DNA from: EX4572-165 sp964581795
GTDB taxonomy: Archaea; Thermoplasmatota; E2; DHVEG-1
NCBI GenBank assembly: GCA_964581795.1
Contig: CAZOPW010000002.1
Location: 10,358 to 74,357 of the forward strand
Direction of reading: 5' to 3'
Length of the DNA: 64,000 nucleotides
Shown: positions 20,662 through 28,526 of the stretch, piece after piece
How the letters are laid out: every line of letters starts with the position of its first letter
How positions within the stretch are numbered: position 1 is the first letter of the stretch
The notes under the pieces: model-generated
What the model saw: only the letters and a program-made list of their open reading frames with translations
The model's database searches: none
Told to the model about the DNA's origin: nothing
Made by a program: the position numbers and the translations under genes

Positions 20662-22320
20662 ATGCCAGTTGTAACTTTCGATTATCAAGATTATATTCAT
20701 TTGCTTGGAGAAGAGATTTCAAAAGAAGATCTTATAAAAAGATTGCCGATGATCGGAGCTGATTTCGATAAGGTTGAAGATGATGAGATCAGCATTGAGT
20801 TCTTTCCAAATAGACCAGATTTATCATCAGTTGAAGGAATCGTTCGTGCTTCAAGATCATTTTTTGATTATCAACCTGGATTGACCCACTATAAAATTGA
20901 AAGATCAGATTTAAAAATGCATGTTGATCCCTCTGTCAAACAAGTTCGACCGTTTGTTCGTTGTGCATTAGTAAAAAATGTTACCATGACCGATGAATTA
21001 ATTACGTCGTTAATGCAATTGCAGGAAAAACTTCATTTTGGGATTGGTAGAAATAGAAAAAAAGTTGCAATTGGGGTTCATAATGCTGAACCGATTCAAC
21101 CACCTTTCACGTACAAGGCTGTTAAACCAAACGCATATCAATTTGTTCCTCTAGGAAAAGTAGAATCCATGACTCTTTCAAAAATTCTAACTTCCCATGA
21201 TAAAGGAAAAACGTATGCTTCATTACTTGAAGGTTGTGAAAAGTATCCTTTGATTGTTGATGATAATGATAATGTTCTTTCATTTCCTCCGATTATCAAT
21301 GGTATACTGACTGAAGTGACTCCGTTTACAACTGATTTATTTATCGATGTTACTGGAAATGACTTACAGGCCATTCATCATGCATTAAGTATTGTAGTCA
21401 CCGCACTTGCGGAAAGAGGAGGAAACATCTATTCTACACAGATCATTGATGGAGATGAATCAATAGTAAGTCCTGATTTATCATTGAAAAAACGTTTTTT
21501 ATCAGTTAAATCTGTTACTGATGTTCTTGGATTAAATTTGTCCTCTGAGGATATTATAATATATTTGGGGAAAATGGGGTATGACTCTGAAATCATCGAT
21601 GATCAACAGATCCGTGTTTTTATTCCCTCATGGCGAGCTGATATCCTACACGAAATCGATTTAGTTGAAGATGTGGCAGTTGGGTATGGATATGATAATA
21701 TCAAAAAGGATTTGCCTCATTCATTTAGCTTCGGACAACCGTTGGTTCATAAAGAACATATTCAAAAACTAAGAACGATTTTGATTGGTTTGGGGTTTAC
21801 TGAAGTTACAACGTTTCCCCTTTCAAATGAACATGATGAATTTGAAAAAATTGGAAAACCTATCAATCAACATGTGGAAATACAAAATCCAATCGGAGAG
21901 GATTATACCTGCTTAAGGATTGGACTTATTCCATCTCTTCTTCGTATGCTATCGGACAATAAACATCATCCTTTACCTCAACAAATTTTTGAATTAGGGA
22001 TTGTAACTAAAAATTCATTTGAAAACACTTATTATCTTTCAGGGTTGAAAAGTAGTGCATCAGCAAATTTCACAGATTGTAAGTCAATAGTTGAAGCGAT
22101 TCTCAGAGATAGTGGGATATCCTATGATATAAAGGAATTTATTCATCCAGCATTCGTTGAAGGCCGATGTGCTGAACTTCGAAGTGGAAATGATAAACAT
22201 CTTGGATATTTCGGCGAATTACATCCAAAAACTATATCCGCGTTTTCTTTAGAACATCCCGTTATTGCCTTCGAATTTCAGGCAGAAGCACTTTTTGATC
22301 ATATCATGAATCGAAATTAA
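20662..22320 (+). CDS. pheT: Phenylalanyl-tRNA synthetase beta subunit
   Basis: The archaeal-type beta subunit (about 552 residues), which shapes the alpha-beta heterotetramer that charges tRNA-Phe. It has a B1-like N-terminus, the B3/B4 editing-like region (IEFFPNRPDLSSVEGIVRA, then the TDLFIDVTG block), the B5 DNA-binding-like fold, and a C-terminal catalytic-like core domain (FGELHPKTISAF). The longer frame to 20605 is rejected; the ATG at 20662 lies about 28 bp after a TATA-like AAATATAC and opens the conserved sequence. pheS is not in the window. Confidence 0.93.
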   Translation: MPVVTFDYQDYIHLLGEEISKEDLIKRLPMIGADFDKVEDDEISIEFFPNRPDLSSVEGIVRASRSFFDYQPGLTHYKIERSDLKMHVDPSVKQVRPFVRCALVKNVTMTDELITSLMQLQEKLHFGIGRNRKKVAIGVHNAEPIQPPFTYKAVKPNAYQFVPLGKVESMTLSKILTSHDKGKTYASLLEGCEKYPLIVDDNDNVLSFPPIINGILTEVTPFTTDLFIDVTGNDLQAIHHALSIVVTALAERGGNIYSTQIIDGDESIVSPDLSLKKRFLSVKSVTDVLGLNLSSEDIIIYLGKMGYDSEIIDDQQIRVFIPSWRADILHEIDLVEDVAVGYGYDNIKKDLPHSFSFGQPLVHKEHIQKLRTILIGLGFTEVTTFPLSNEHDEFEKIGKPINQHVEIQNPIGEDYTCLRIGLIPSLLRMLSDNKHHPLPQQIFELGIVTKNSFENTYYLSGLKSSASANFTDCKSIVEAILRDSGISYDIKEFIHPAFVEGRCAELRSGNDKHLGYFGELHPKTISAFSLEHPVIAFEFQAEALFDHIMNRN

Positions 22321-22330
22321 TAAATAAGAG

Positions 22331-23854
22331 TTAAGATAAAGGACCTATTTTTTCTTCGACGACTTTTAAGATTTCTTTTGATTTTACAAGATCTTTCATT
22401 GTCGTATGATCCGGATAAAGTGGTCGGTCCACATCCAAGAATTTAACGTGTTTTCGAATTACTTCTTTAGCAGTTTGCACTCCATCACCCGGTTTATAGT
22501 CTCTAAAATCAAGAGCTTGTGCGGCAGCCATTAGCTCAATACCTAAAATACCATACGCATTATCAAGGATTTGCATATTTTTTATAGCTGTGTTCATACC
22601 CATGGAAACAAAATCTTCTTGATCGGCAGCAGCAGGAATTGATTGAATGGAAGCAGGGGTAGATAGAATTCTTTGTTCAACAATTTGCATATCAGCAGTA
22701 TATTGGCTTAGCATTAATCCTGAAAACATACCAGCACCTTTTGTGAGAAAAGCAGGAAGACCTTCACTTAAAGCTGGATTGTTTAACCGGTTTAAACGAC
22801 GTTCCGACATAACACTGACCATGGTAATCGCGGCACCAGCCATATCCATAGGAAGGGAAACAGGAGTTCCTTGAAAATTTGCACCAGAAAGCTGAAGATC
22901 TTCATCAGGGAAAAATACGGGATTGTCTCCAACACCATTCAATTCAATTTCAACTTGTGATCGTGCATAATCAAGAGCATCACGAGCTGCTCCAATCACC
23001 TGAGGAGATGACCGCATAGAATAAGCATCTTGAACTTTTGTTTTTATCTTGCCGTTTTTCAAATCCCCGTTTTTAACGAGTTTATTGATATTTTCAGATG
23101 ATGCAATCGCACCATGAAATCCGCGTGCTTTATGCAATTTTGTTGTATATGGTTTCATGTTTGCTTTTAATGCTTCTAAGCTCATTGCAGCAGCGATTTC
23201 TGCTTGTTTTATCCAAGCATAAGCGTCATAAAGAAATATTGCACTCATAGCAGTGAGAAGATTTGATCCGTTTATTATTGCTAATCCATCCCTTGCTTTC
23301 AACCCGGGTATAGGAACATTTGCTTTTTCCATAGCTTGTTTACCTGGTAATAATTCGTTTTTATAGTATGCTTTTCCCTCTCCTAATAAAACAAGAGCTA
23401 TTTGGGACATTGGAGCTAAGTCCCCACAAGCTCCAACACTTCCTTTTTGACAAACAAAAGGTGTCACTTTTTTATTGAGCATTTTCAGAAGAGTTTCTGT
23501 GATCATAGGTCTACAGCCAGATTGACCATGAGCATGCACATTTATTCTGCCTACCATTGCTCCTCTAACATATTCAATGGGTGCAGGTTCTCCAATACCC
23601 GCAGAGTGGTTATATATTAAATATTTCTGAAATTGTTTCACTTGTTCATCATTAAGAACAACTTCTGAAAATTCTCCAATTCCAGTGTTAACGCCATACA
23701 TGATTTCATGTGCATCGATTTTTTTTTCAAGCATTGCTCTGCATTTTTCAATTCGTTTAATAGCATTAGAATCAAGTTTTATTTTTTCATGATGCCGTGC
23801 TACTCGGACTATTTGTTCTATTGTGAGATCTGAGCCAGTTATCGTAATGGTCAT
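22331..23854 (-). CDS. MIO-type aromatic amino acid ammonia-lyase (HAL family, Ala-Cys-Gly)
   Basis: It belongs to the histidine/phenylalanine/tyrosine ammonia-lyase family: IMYGVNTGIGEFSE with the catalytic Tyr, KVQDAYSMRSSPQVIG, and GANFQGTPV. The cofactor triad is Ala142-Cys143-Gly144 (GSVGACGDLAPM) instead of Ala-Ser-Gly, and the selectivity pair reads Asn-His (LIYNHSAGIG) instead of Ser-His. A Cys at this place can still close the MIO ring, as shown for the S143C form of the Pseudomonas enzyme. The substrate is therefore open: histidine, another aromatic amino acid, or an aminomutase reaction. The ATG at 23854 is chosen for GGGGAG upstream. It ends 10 bp from the convergent pheT stop. 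Confidence 0.88.
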   Translation of the reverse strand: MTITITGSDLTIEQIVRVARHHEKIKLDSNAIKRIEKCRAMLEKKIDAHEIMYGVNTGIGEFSEVVLNDEQVKQFQKYLIYNHSAGIGEPAPIEYVRGAMVGRINVHAHGQSGCRPMITETLLKMLNKKVTPFVCQKGSVGACGDLAPMSQIALVLLGEGKAYYKNELLPGKQAMEKANVPIPGLKARDGLAIINGSNLLTAMSAIFLYDAYAWIKQAEIAAAMSLEALKANMKPYTTKLHKARGFHGAIASSENINKLVKNGDLKNGKIKTKVQDAYSMRSSPQVIGAARDALDYARSQVEIELNGVGDNPVFFPDEDLQLSGANFQGTPVSLPMDMAGAAITMVSVMSERRLNRLNNPALSEGLPAFLTKGAGMFSGLMLSQYTADMQIVEQRILSTPASIQSIPAAADQEDFVSMGMNTAIKNMQILDNAYGILGIELMAAAQALDFRDYKPGDGVQTAKEVIRKHVKFLDVDRPLYPDHTTMKDLVKSKEILKVVEEKIGPLS

Positions 23855-23998
23855 AGTAGAATTTCTCCCCTTCAAATCATCTGTTTTTTAAATATGTAAA
23901 TCAGGTAACTTGTTTTCATGTATTAATGTTATTGAAAAAACATTGTCTTCGAGTGCAAAGCTTTTTTATGCATACGCTTAGATTCCTGGATAGTTTTC

Positions 23999-24940
23999 AT
24001 GAAACCTGTGTGTAGCAAATGTCAGAAACCCGCTGTTTCATTCATTCGATATAATGGCACTCATTTATGCAATGATCATTTTTCAGCATATGTAGAAAAA
24101 AGAGTGAAAAAAACGATAAAAAAACAAGGAAAAACACCTCATAACGCTAAGATTGGTGTTGCAGTATCTGGTGGAAAAGATAGTTTGGTAACATTATGGT
24201 TGTTGCATCAAATTTTTAGAAAACGTCCAGATGTGGAAGTAATTGCTATAACTGTGAATGAGGGAATTCAGGGATATCGGAATAAAAGTATAGAAAAGGT
24301 AAAGAAAGCATGTGCAGAATGGGATATTTCCTATTATGAAATCGATTTTAATGACATTTTTTCTTGGGGGATGGATGATATTGAACGGGTAAATACTTCT
24401 CCACTTGGTGCTTGTAGTTTTTGTGGTGTATTCAGACGGTTTTCTTTGAATACTAAAGCAAAAGAATTAAAAGTCGATCGGTTAGCAACGGGCCATAACC
24501 TTGATGATAATGCTCAATCGGTTTTAATGAACTTTGTGAATGCTGATATGAAAAAACTTGCTCGTCTTGGGCCTCATACTCATGTGCAGCCGGGTCTCAT
24601 ACCTCGAATGATGCCACTTCGCTGGATTCCAGAAAAGGAAAATGCAATTTATGCATTAACTCATCAAATTGATTTTTATGAGAGTATGTGTCCATATTCA
24701 ACAAATGCTTTGAGAGGGACGTTTAAGGAGATATTATATAAGCTTGAATCAAAGAATCCAGGGACTCGTCATAGTATTCTTCATAGTTTTGATGCGATGA
24801 AAGATTCATTACGAAAAAAGTTTCCACCTGTGAAATTAAGTAAGTGTAGTGAATGTAGGGAGCCAACAACGCAGAAAAGATGTCAAACTTGCCAATTAAA
24901 AGAAAAGGTCAATACAATGATGATAGAAAATAATCATTGA
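23999..24940 (+). CDS. tRNA 2-thiolation enzyme, TtuA/NcsA/Ctu1 family
   Basis: An adenylating PP-loop enzyme (VAVSGGKDSLVTLWLL) that sulfurates tRNA uridine. An N-terminal zinc site (CSKCQKP with C and H of LCNDH) and a C-terminal one (CSECREPTTQKRCQTC) flank the catalytic domain. Cysteines for a [4Fe-4S] cluster are in CSFCGVF and MCPYS. ATGHNLDDNAQS is the family block. Length 313 is normal. It is divergent from the ammonia-lyase gene. Confidence 0.9.
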   Translation: MKPVCSKCQKPAVSFIRYNGTHLCNDHFSAYVEKRVKKTIKKQGKTPHNAKIGVAVSGGKDSLVTLWLLHQIFRKRPDVEVIAITVNEGIQGYRNKSIEKVKKACAEWDISYYEIDFNDIFSWGMDDIERVNTSPLGACSFCGVFRRFSLNTKAKELKVDRLATGHNLDDNAQSVLMNFVNADMKKLARLGPHTHVQPGLIPRMMPLRWIPEKENAIYALTHQIDFYESMCPYSTNALRGTFKEILYKLESKNPGTRHSILHSFDAMKDSLRKKFPPVKLSKCSECREPTTQKRCQTCQLKEKVNTMMIENNH

Positions 24941-24983
24941 CTTATTCAGCACAACCTTTAATCATTTTTATGTAAGGAAAATA

Positions 24984-24990
24984 TTTAAAT
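24984..24990 (+). promoter_or_regulatory. TATA-like box of small RNA candidate 2
   Basis: TTTAAAT within an AT-rich stretch, about 25 bp before the stem-closed RNA at 25012. Confidence 0.35.
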
Positions 24991-25011
24991 AATAATATTA
25001 TATTTTTAACT

Positions 25012-25088
25012 GGTGGAGAATGGGGGAAGAATAATTTTTATCTCTCTCCTCACCACCACCCTCACAACAATTCCTCATTCTCCTTTTA
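25012..25088 (+). ncRNA. Candidate small structured RNA 2
   Basis: A 13-bp uninterrupted closing stem joins 25015-25027 (GGAGAATGGGGGA) and 25071-25083 (TTCCTCATTCTCC), counting two G-U pairs. The loop is pyrimidine-rich and contains CTCTCTCC and CACCACCACCC, complementary to GGTG-type ribosome binding sites. T-rich sequence follows. It lies in a 560-bp gap without protein genes between the tRNA thiolase and UPF0058 genes. Confidence 0.45.
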
Positions 25089-25140
25089 CAAAATATATTA
25101 AAATTTTGTTTCATTACCTGTAACAATTGTTATTGTAATC

Positions 25141-25148
25141 TTTATATA
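25141..25148 (+). promoter_or_regulatory. TATA box of small RNA candidate 3
   Basis: TTTATATA, centred about 25 bp before base 25169, where the next stem begins. Confidence 0.45.
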
Positions 25149-25167
25149 CTAATTCACTATATTATTA

Positions 25168-25230
25168 TTGAAAGGGAAGGCAGTTTAAGGAGGCAGATTA
25201 AAGAGGGAGGGGGGACCCTTTCATCTTTAT
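25168..25230 (+). ncRNA. Candidate small structured RNA 3
   Basis: TGAAAGGG (25169-25176) pairs with CCCTTTCA (25216-25223). The interior is strongly purine-rich, with two copies of an AGGCAG-TTAA-like unit, an SD-like TAAGGAGG and a terminal GAGGGAGGGGGG run that could form a G-quadruplex. GAGGGAG can pair with CTCTCTC in candidate 2 next door (one G-U). The bases from 25231 to 25467 hold only an imperfect inverted repeat (TTGCCAATAATA / TAATAGGCAA, about 25252-25285) and AT-rich sequence. Confidence 0.38.
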
Positions 25231-25467
25231 TTAACATTAAATTGCCAATAATATACTATAATCATAATAGGCAAATGATCTTATTTATTTTTAATTTCAA
25301 CTATATTAAATCCAAGCTAAAGTAAATAAAAGAGAGTGAGAAACGTATTTTCTAACACTAGTTAATATAAAAAATTGAAAACAATTAATGGAATCGACTG
25401 GTCGCGTTGAATATACTACACTTCATAAATGATCAAAAACTTAAAAATCAGAGAATAATTTTATAAA

Positions 25468-25480
25468 TGGATATATAATT
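25468..25480 (+). promoter_or_regulatory. TATA box of the UPF0058 gene
   Basis: GGATATATAATT is centred about 26 bp before the ATG at 25500, which supports a leaderless transcript and this start. Confidence 0.5.
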
Positions 25481-25499
25481 ACACTCATTGGGTCGATGG

Positions 25500-25724
25500 A
25501 TGCAGAAAGATGAACTCATTCAACTGCACGCGTTCTTACTCCACATCCGAAATTGTTTGGAAGAAGAAATACAACCAATTGATAATCATTGTTTCTCAGA
25601 GTATGAAGAATTAAAGGTACAACCTCAACAACTCTTTAAACCAAAAAAAGATCAACAACAGGCAGTCTTTGAACTTTGTAAGGGAATATCAAAACTTCTT
25701 GATATCAATGGACCATTCAAATAA
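25500..25724 (+). CDS. UPF0058 family protein
   Basis: A 74-residue protein beginning MQKDELIQLHAFLLHIRN, the usual opening of the archaeal UPF0058 family, with conserved charged and His residues in two helices. Members are found mainly in euryarchaea and have no proven function. The ATG at 25500 is chosen over a TTG at 25488 by family length and promoter position. It converges with the Lrp-type regulator. Confidence 0.8.
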   Translation: MQKDELIQLHAFLLHIRNCLEEEIQPIDNHCFSEYEELKVQPQQLFKPKKDQQQAVFELCKGISKLLDINGPFK

Positions 25725-25748
25725 AAAAAAAGAAATATAAGAGTACTT

Positions 25749-26273
25749 TTATAAGAACTCTTCCAACTCTCCAACATGAGGATTATTTATTCCACAACGT
25801 TTTACTGGAAAGATGTTTTCTAAAAGTTGAGTTTCAGCGATAAATGGTTTATACATTTTTACAAGTTCGCTTTCAAATTTTTTTGCATGTGGTAAATCAT
25901 TTGCTGTAAAACAGATTAACCAATCAAAAATGCCGTGCATATAATAACTTGATCCAATCATGATGTCAAGTTCATCAGCTTTTTTATCAATTTCCCGGGA
26001 GATAATCTTTTTTGCAAGTTTATCCAATGGAGTATTTGCTTTTTTAATTAACAGAACATATTCATTCATATTGATTTTTTCAAAATCAGTAACAGCATGA
26101 TATCCCCAGATTGTCTCATTGTCCTCAAGTTTCTTCATGATTCTACGTACTTTTGGACCAGAAAAACCACACCGTTTTGCTAAATCATCAATACTTTCCT
26201 TTGCATAGGCCTGAAGGATTCTTATTACTTTATTTTCATCTTTCTTTACCTGTTTTCGACTTCTCTTTGCCAT
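25749..26273 (-). CDS. Lrp/AsnC-family transcriptional regulator
   Basis: An N-terminal winged helix-turn-helix (residues about 14-60, DDLAKRCGFSGPKVRRIMKKLEDN) is followed by a RAM-like effector/oligomer domain. A run of basic residues (MAKRSRKQVKK) leads the protein. Such regulators sense amino acids or act as local DNA-bending repressors; the ligand is unknown. The ATG at 26273 is preferred; 26279 is possible. The upstream AT-rich region meets the left edge of the ISL3 element at 26422. Confidence 0.85.
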   Translation of the reverse strand: MAKRSRKQVKKDENKVIRILQAYAKESIDDLAKRCGFSGPKVRRIMKKLEDNETIWGYHAVTDFEKINMNEYVLLIKKANTPLDKLAKKIISREIDKKADELDIMIGSSYYMHGIFDWLICFTANDLPHAKKFESELVKMYKPFIAETQLLENIFPVKRCGINNPHVGELEEFL

Positions 26274-26421
26274 TGTCATCACATCTTCATATAATTTTAA
26301 AGTCAAGGTATCTGGTTTTCTCCCATGATAGTGAATGATTCATATAAATGTTTTCCACGTCTTTTGTCTAAATCTTAAGAATATCGGTCAATATTATCAT
26401 AAAATAATGGAAAAAAAGTAA

Positions 26422-26429
26422 AATAATAT
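26422..26429 (+). repeat. Target-site duplication, left copy of the ISL3 element
   Basis: AATAATAT, identical to 27733-27740. An 8-bp duplication is normal for ISL3-family elements. Confidence 0.85.
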
Positions 26430-26453
26430 GGCTCTTCTCCGATTTTAGGTAGT
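26430..26453 (+). repeat. Left terminal inverted repeat of the ISL3 element
   Basis: Starts GGCTCTTCTCCGATTTTAGG and ends TAGT. It pairs with 27709-27732 with four mismatches. Confidence 0.9.
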
Positions 26454-26493
26454 ATAATGTACCGCAGTTGAATTCGTTCAATAGGGTAAAAGA

Positions 26494-27717
26494 ATGAAAA
26501 CAACGCGGTACACATATAGTAAGCTATTCAAGCATATTTATACGTTTAGAGGCTTTAGACACACAACCATCAATCATCAGAACAATAAGGTTTACATCCA
26601 TCTTACAAGAACCTGGAAAAAAGGTATATGCCGGAACTGTGGAAAACGAACGACCATTCTTACAGAATATCATCAGAGAACAATTCGTGATCTTAATCTG
26701 GGACCATTGACCTGTTATCTTACATTCAACGAACATAAACTGTATTGTTCCTGTGGATATCGTGGTTTTGAAACTATATTTTTCTGTCGACCCTTTGCCC
26801 GTTGCACAATACGATATGAAAAATACATCGTTCGACTCACGGAACGAATGACCATATCAGATGTAAGCTTGATATCTGATTTGAATTGGAAAACCGTCAA
26901 AGATATTGATAAGTACTACATAAAAAAAAGACTCATTGGAATAAAGGATATCACTCCAAGAAGACTTGGAATTGATGAGGTAGCCTATGAGAAAGGCCAT
27001 AAGTATCTGACTGTTGTAAGGGATTTGGATTTAAATCAGGTTATCTGGATAGGTGTAAATAGAAAAAGGCAGACCTTGGATTCTTTTTTCACAATACTTG
27101 GGAAAGAGAAACAACGGTTAATAACCGTTGTAGTACTCGATATGTGGGATCCCTATATTACATCAATTCATCAGTTTTGTCCCACTGCAGATATTGTGTT
27201 TGACAAGTTTCATATTATCAAGAAGATCAATGACGCATTAGATAAAATTCGACGGGAGGAATTTGCCAAAGCAAAAAATGAAGAACGTCTTCGAATGAAA
27301 CGGAAACGATTCATCATTTTAAAACGAAAGAAGAATCTAACAGAGAATCAACAAGAACAATTGCAACAATTAATGGAACAGAACAAACCACTGTACAAAG
27401 GATATCTGTTGAAAGAACAGATCAGTGACATCTTCGACGAAGAATCATACACCCAAGCAATGCAACGGTTACAACAATGGGTTGAAAACGTGCATGAATC
27501 AGGACTCTCTACATTCAAACCGGTGTTGAAAACATTTAAACGGTATTCCTACGGAATACAAAATTACTTCCTGCATCATCTTACGAATGCAGGAAGTGAA
27601 GGATTCAACACCAAGATCAATATCATCAGAAGGAAAGCATATGGTTTCTGGGATCTCGACTATTTCATGTTAAAGATATATCAAGCTTGTGGAGTGATGA
27701 AGATTGAAACTACCTAA
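26494..27717 (+). CDS. ISL3-family transposase
   Basis: A 407-residue DDE transposase. An N-terminal zinc-finger-like region (CRNCGKR, then CSCGYRG) binds the ends. A helix-turn-helix-like segment follows, then the catalytic core with LGIDEVAYEKGHKY (first Asp), VVLDMWDPY (second Asp) and AGSEGFNTKINIIRRKAYG (Glu). No frameshift or internal stop is present. The gene starts 64 bp inside the left end, and its stop lies within the right inverted repeat. Confidence 0.95.
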   Translation: MKTTRYTYSKLFKHIYTFRGFRHTTINHQNNKVYIHLTRTWKKGICRNCGKRTTILTEYHQRTIRDLNLGPLTCYLTFNEHKLYCSCGYRGFETIFFCRPFARCTIRYEKYIVRLTERMTISDVSLISDLNWKTVKDIDKYYIKKRLIGIKDITPRRLGIDEVAYEKGHKYLTVVRDLDLNQVIWIGVNRKRQTLDSFFTILGKEKQRLITVVVLDMWDPYITSIHQFCPTADIVFDKFHIIKKINDALDKIRREEFAKAKNEERLRMKRKRFIILKRKKNLTENQQEQLQQLMEQNKPLYKGYLLKEQISDIFDEESYTQAMQRLQQWVENVHESGLSTFKPVLKTFKRYSYGIQNYFLHHLTNAGSEGFNTKINIIRRKAYGFWDLDYFMLKIYQACGVMKIETT

Positions 27718-27732
27718 ATTTGGAGAAGACTC
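27709..27732 (-). repeat. Right terminal inverted repeat of the ISL3 element
   Basis: Read inward it begins GAGTCTTCTCCAAATTTAGG. It contains the transposase stop codon. Confidence 0.9.
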
Positions 27733-27740
27733 AATAATAT
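27733..27740 (+). repeat. Target-site duplication, right copy of the ISL3 element
   Basis: AATAATAT, identical to 26422-26429. Confidence 0.85.
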
Positions 27741-27868
27741 TAACAATAACATCATTTTTTTAAAATTTAACAATTGCTAATTAATTTCAATGAACTTTTC
27801 AGAATGAAAAAGATATGTAATGGCGCAACATTTTTAGGATACAATTAATATCTCTTCAATGAATCTAA

Positions 27869-28522
27869 ATGAATCGATTACCACTACAATGCAAACCTCT
27901 TGATACTTTGTTAGGTGGAGGATTGGAACAAAAAATAATTACTGAACTCTTTGGCGAAGCGGGAACAGGTAAAACAAACATATGTTTACAAGCAGCAAGA
28001 GAATGTGTTCTCAAAAACAAAAAGGTAGCTTATATCGATAGCGAAGGAATTTCCATAGAACGATTGAAGCAAATAATTCCAAAGACAAAACAAGAAAAAT
28101 CCTTAAAAAATATTCTTATTTTTTCACCAACTACTCAATCAGATCAAGAAAAAATGATCCAGAACGCAGTAAAAATACAAGACCTCCAACTTATCATTGT
28201 TGATACACTCAATGTATTTTATCGATTGCATTTAGAAGAAAACAAAGAAGAATGCATGCGTTCATTCACTCGACAAGTAGCAACTCTGCAAAAAGCTGCT
28301 AGAGACCTTGATTTATATGTTCTTGTCGCTGAACAAGTATATACAGATAAAAATGGTGAGGTAAAACCATTTACTAATAGAGATGTAGAACATCTTGTTA
28401 AAACCGTTATTAAATTAGAAAAAAATGAATTAGGAACACGTCAAGCAACCATTATGAAACATCGTTCAGAACCGGAAGGAAAAACAGTTTCGTTTCGCAT
28501 TGAACAAGAAGGATTGAAGTAA
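27869..28522 (+). CDS. radB: DNA repair and recombination protein RadB
   Basis: A RadA/Rad51 paralogue lacking the N-terminal helix-hairpin-helix domain. The sequence opens with the core: LDTLLGGGLEQKIITELFGEAGTGKTN (Walker A) and LIIVDTLNVFYRL (Walker B), and ends at 217 residues, normal for RadB. RadB is known from euryarchaea and helps RadA in homologous recombination. The ATG at 27869 lies about 25 bp after a TATA-like ACAATTAAT. The radical SAM gene follows after 4 bp. Confidence 0.9.
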   Translation: MNRLPLQCKPLDTLLGGGLEQKIITELFGEAGTGKTNICLQAARECVLKNKKVAYIDSEGISIERLKQIIPKTKQEKSLKNILIFSPTTQSDQEKMIQNAVKIQDLQLIIVDTLNVFYRLHLEENKEECMRSFTRQVATLQKAARDLDLYVLVAEQVYTDKNGEVKPFTNRDVEHLVKTVIKLEKNELGTRQATIMKHRSEPEGKTVSFRIEQEGLK

Positions 28523-28526
28523 AAAT

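Larger units (their letters stand above)
26430..27732 (+). mobile_element. Complete ISL3-family insertion sequence (1303 bp)
   Basis: The element has 24-bp terminal inverted repeats at 26430-26453 and 27709-27732 (20 of 24 positions match), one intact transposase gene and a perfect 8-bp target duplication. The left end begins GGCTCTTCTCC, the typical ISL3 end; the right end read inward begins GAGTCTTCTCC. The right repeat overlaps the transposase stop codon. Intact gene and ends suggest a recent insertion that may still be active. It also shares both end types with the 231-bp element at 31902. Confidence 0.93.

Noticed and set aside
25749..27740. The Lrp-type regulator as cargo of the ISL3 element
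   Set aside because: The target duplication places the element edge at 26430, outside the regulator gene.
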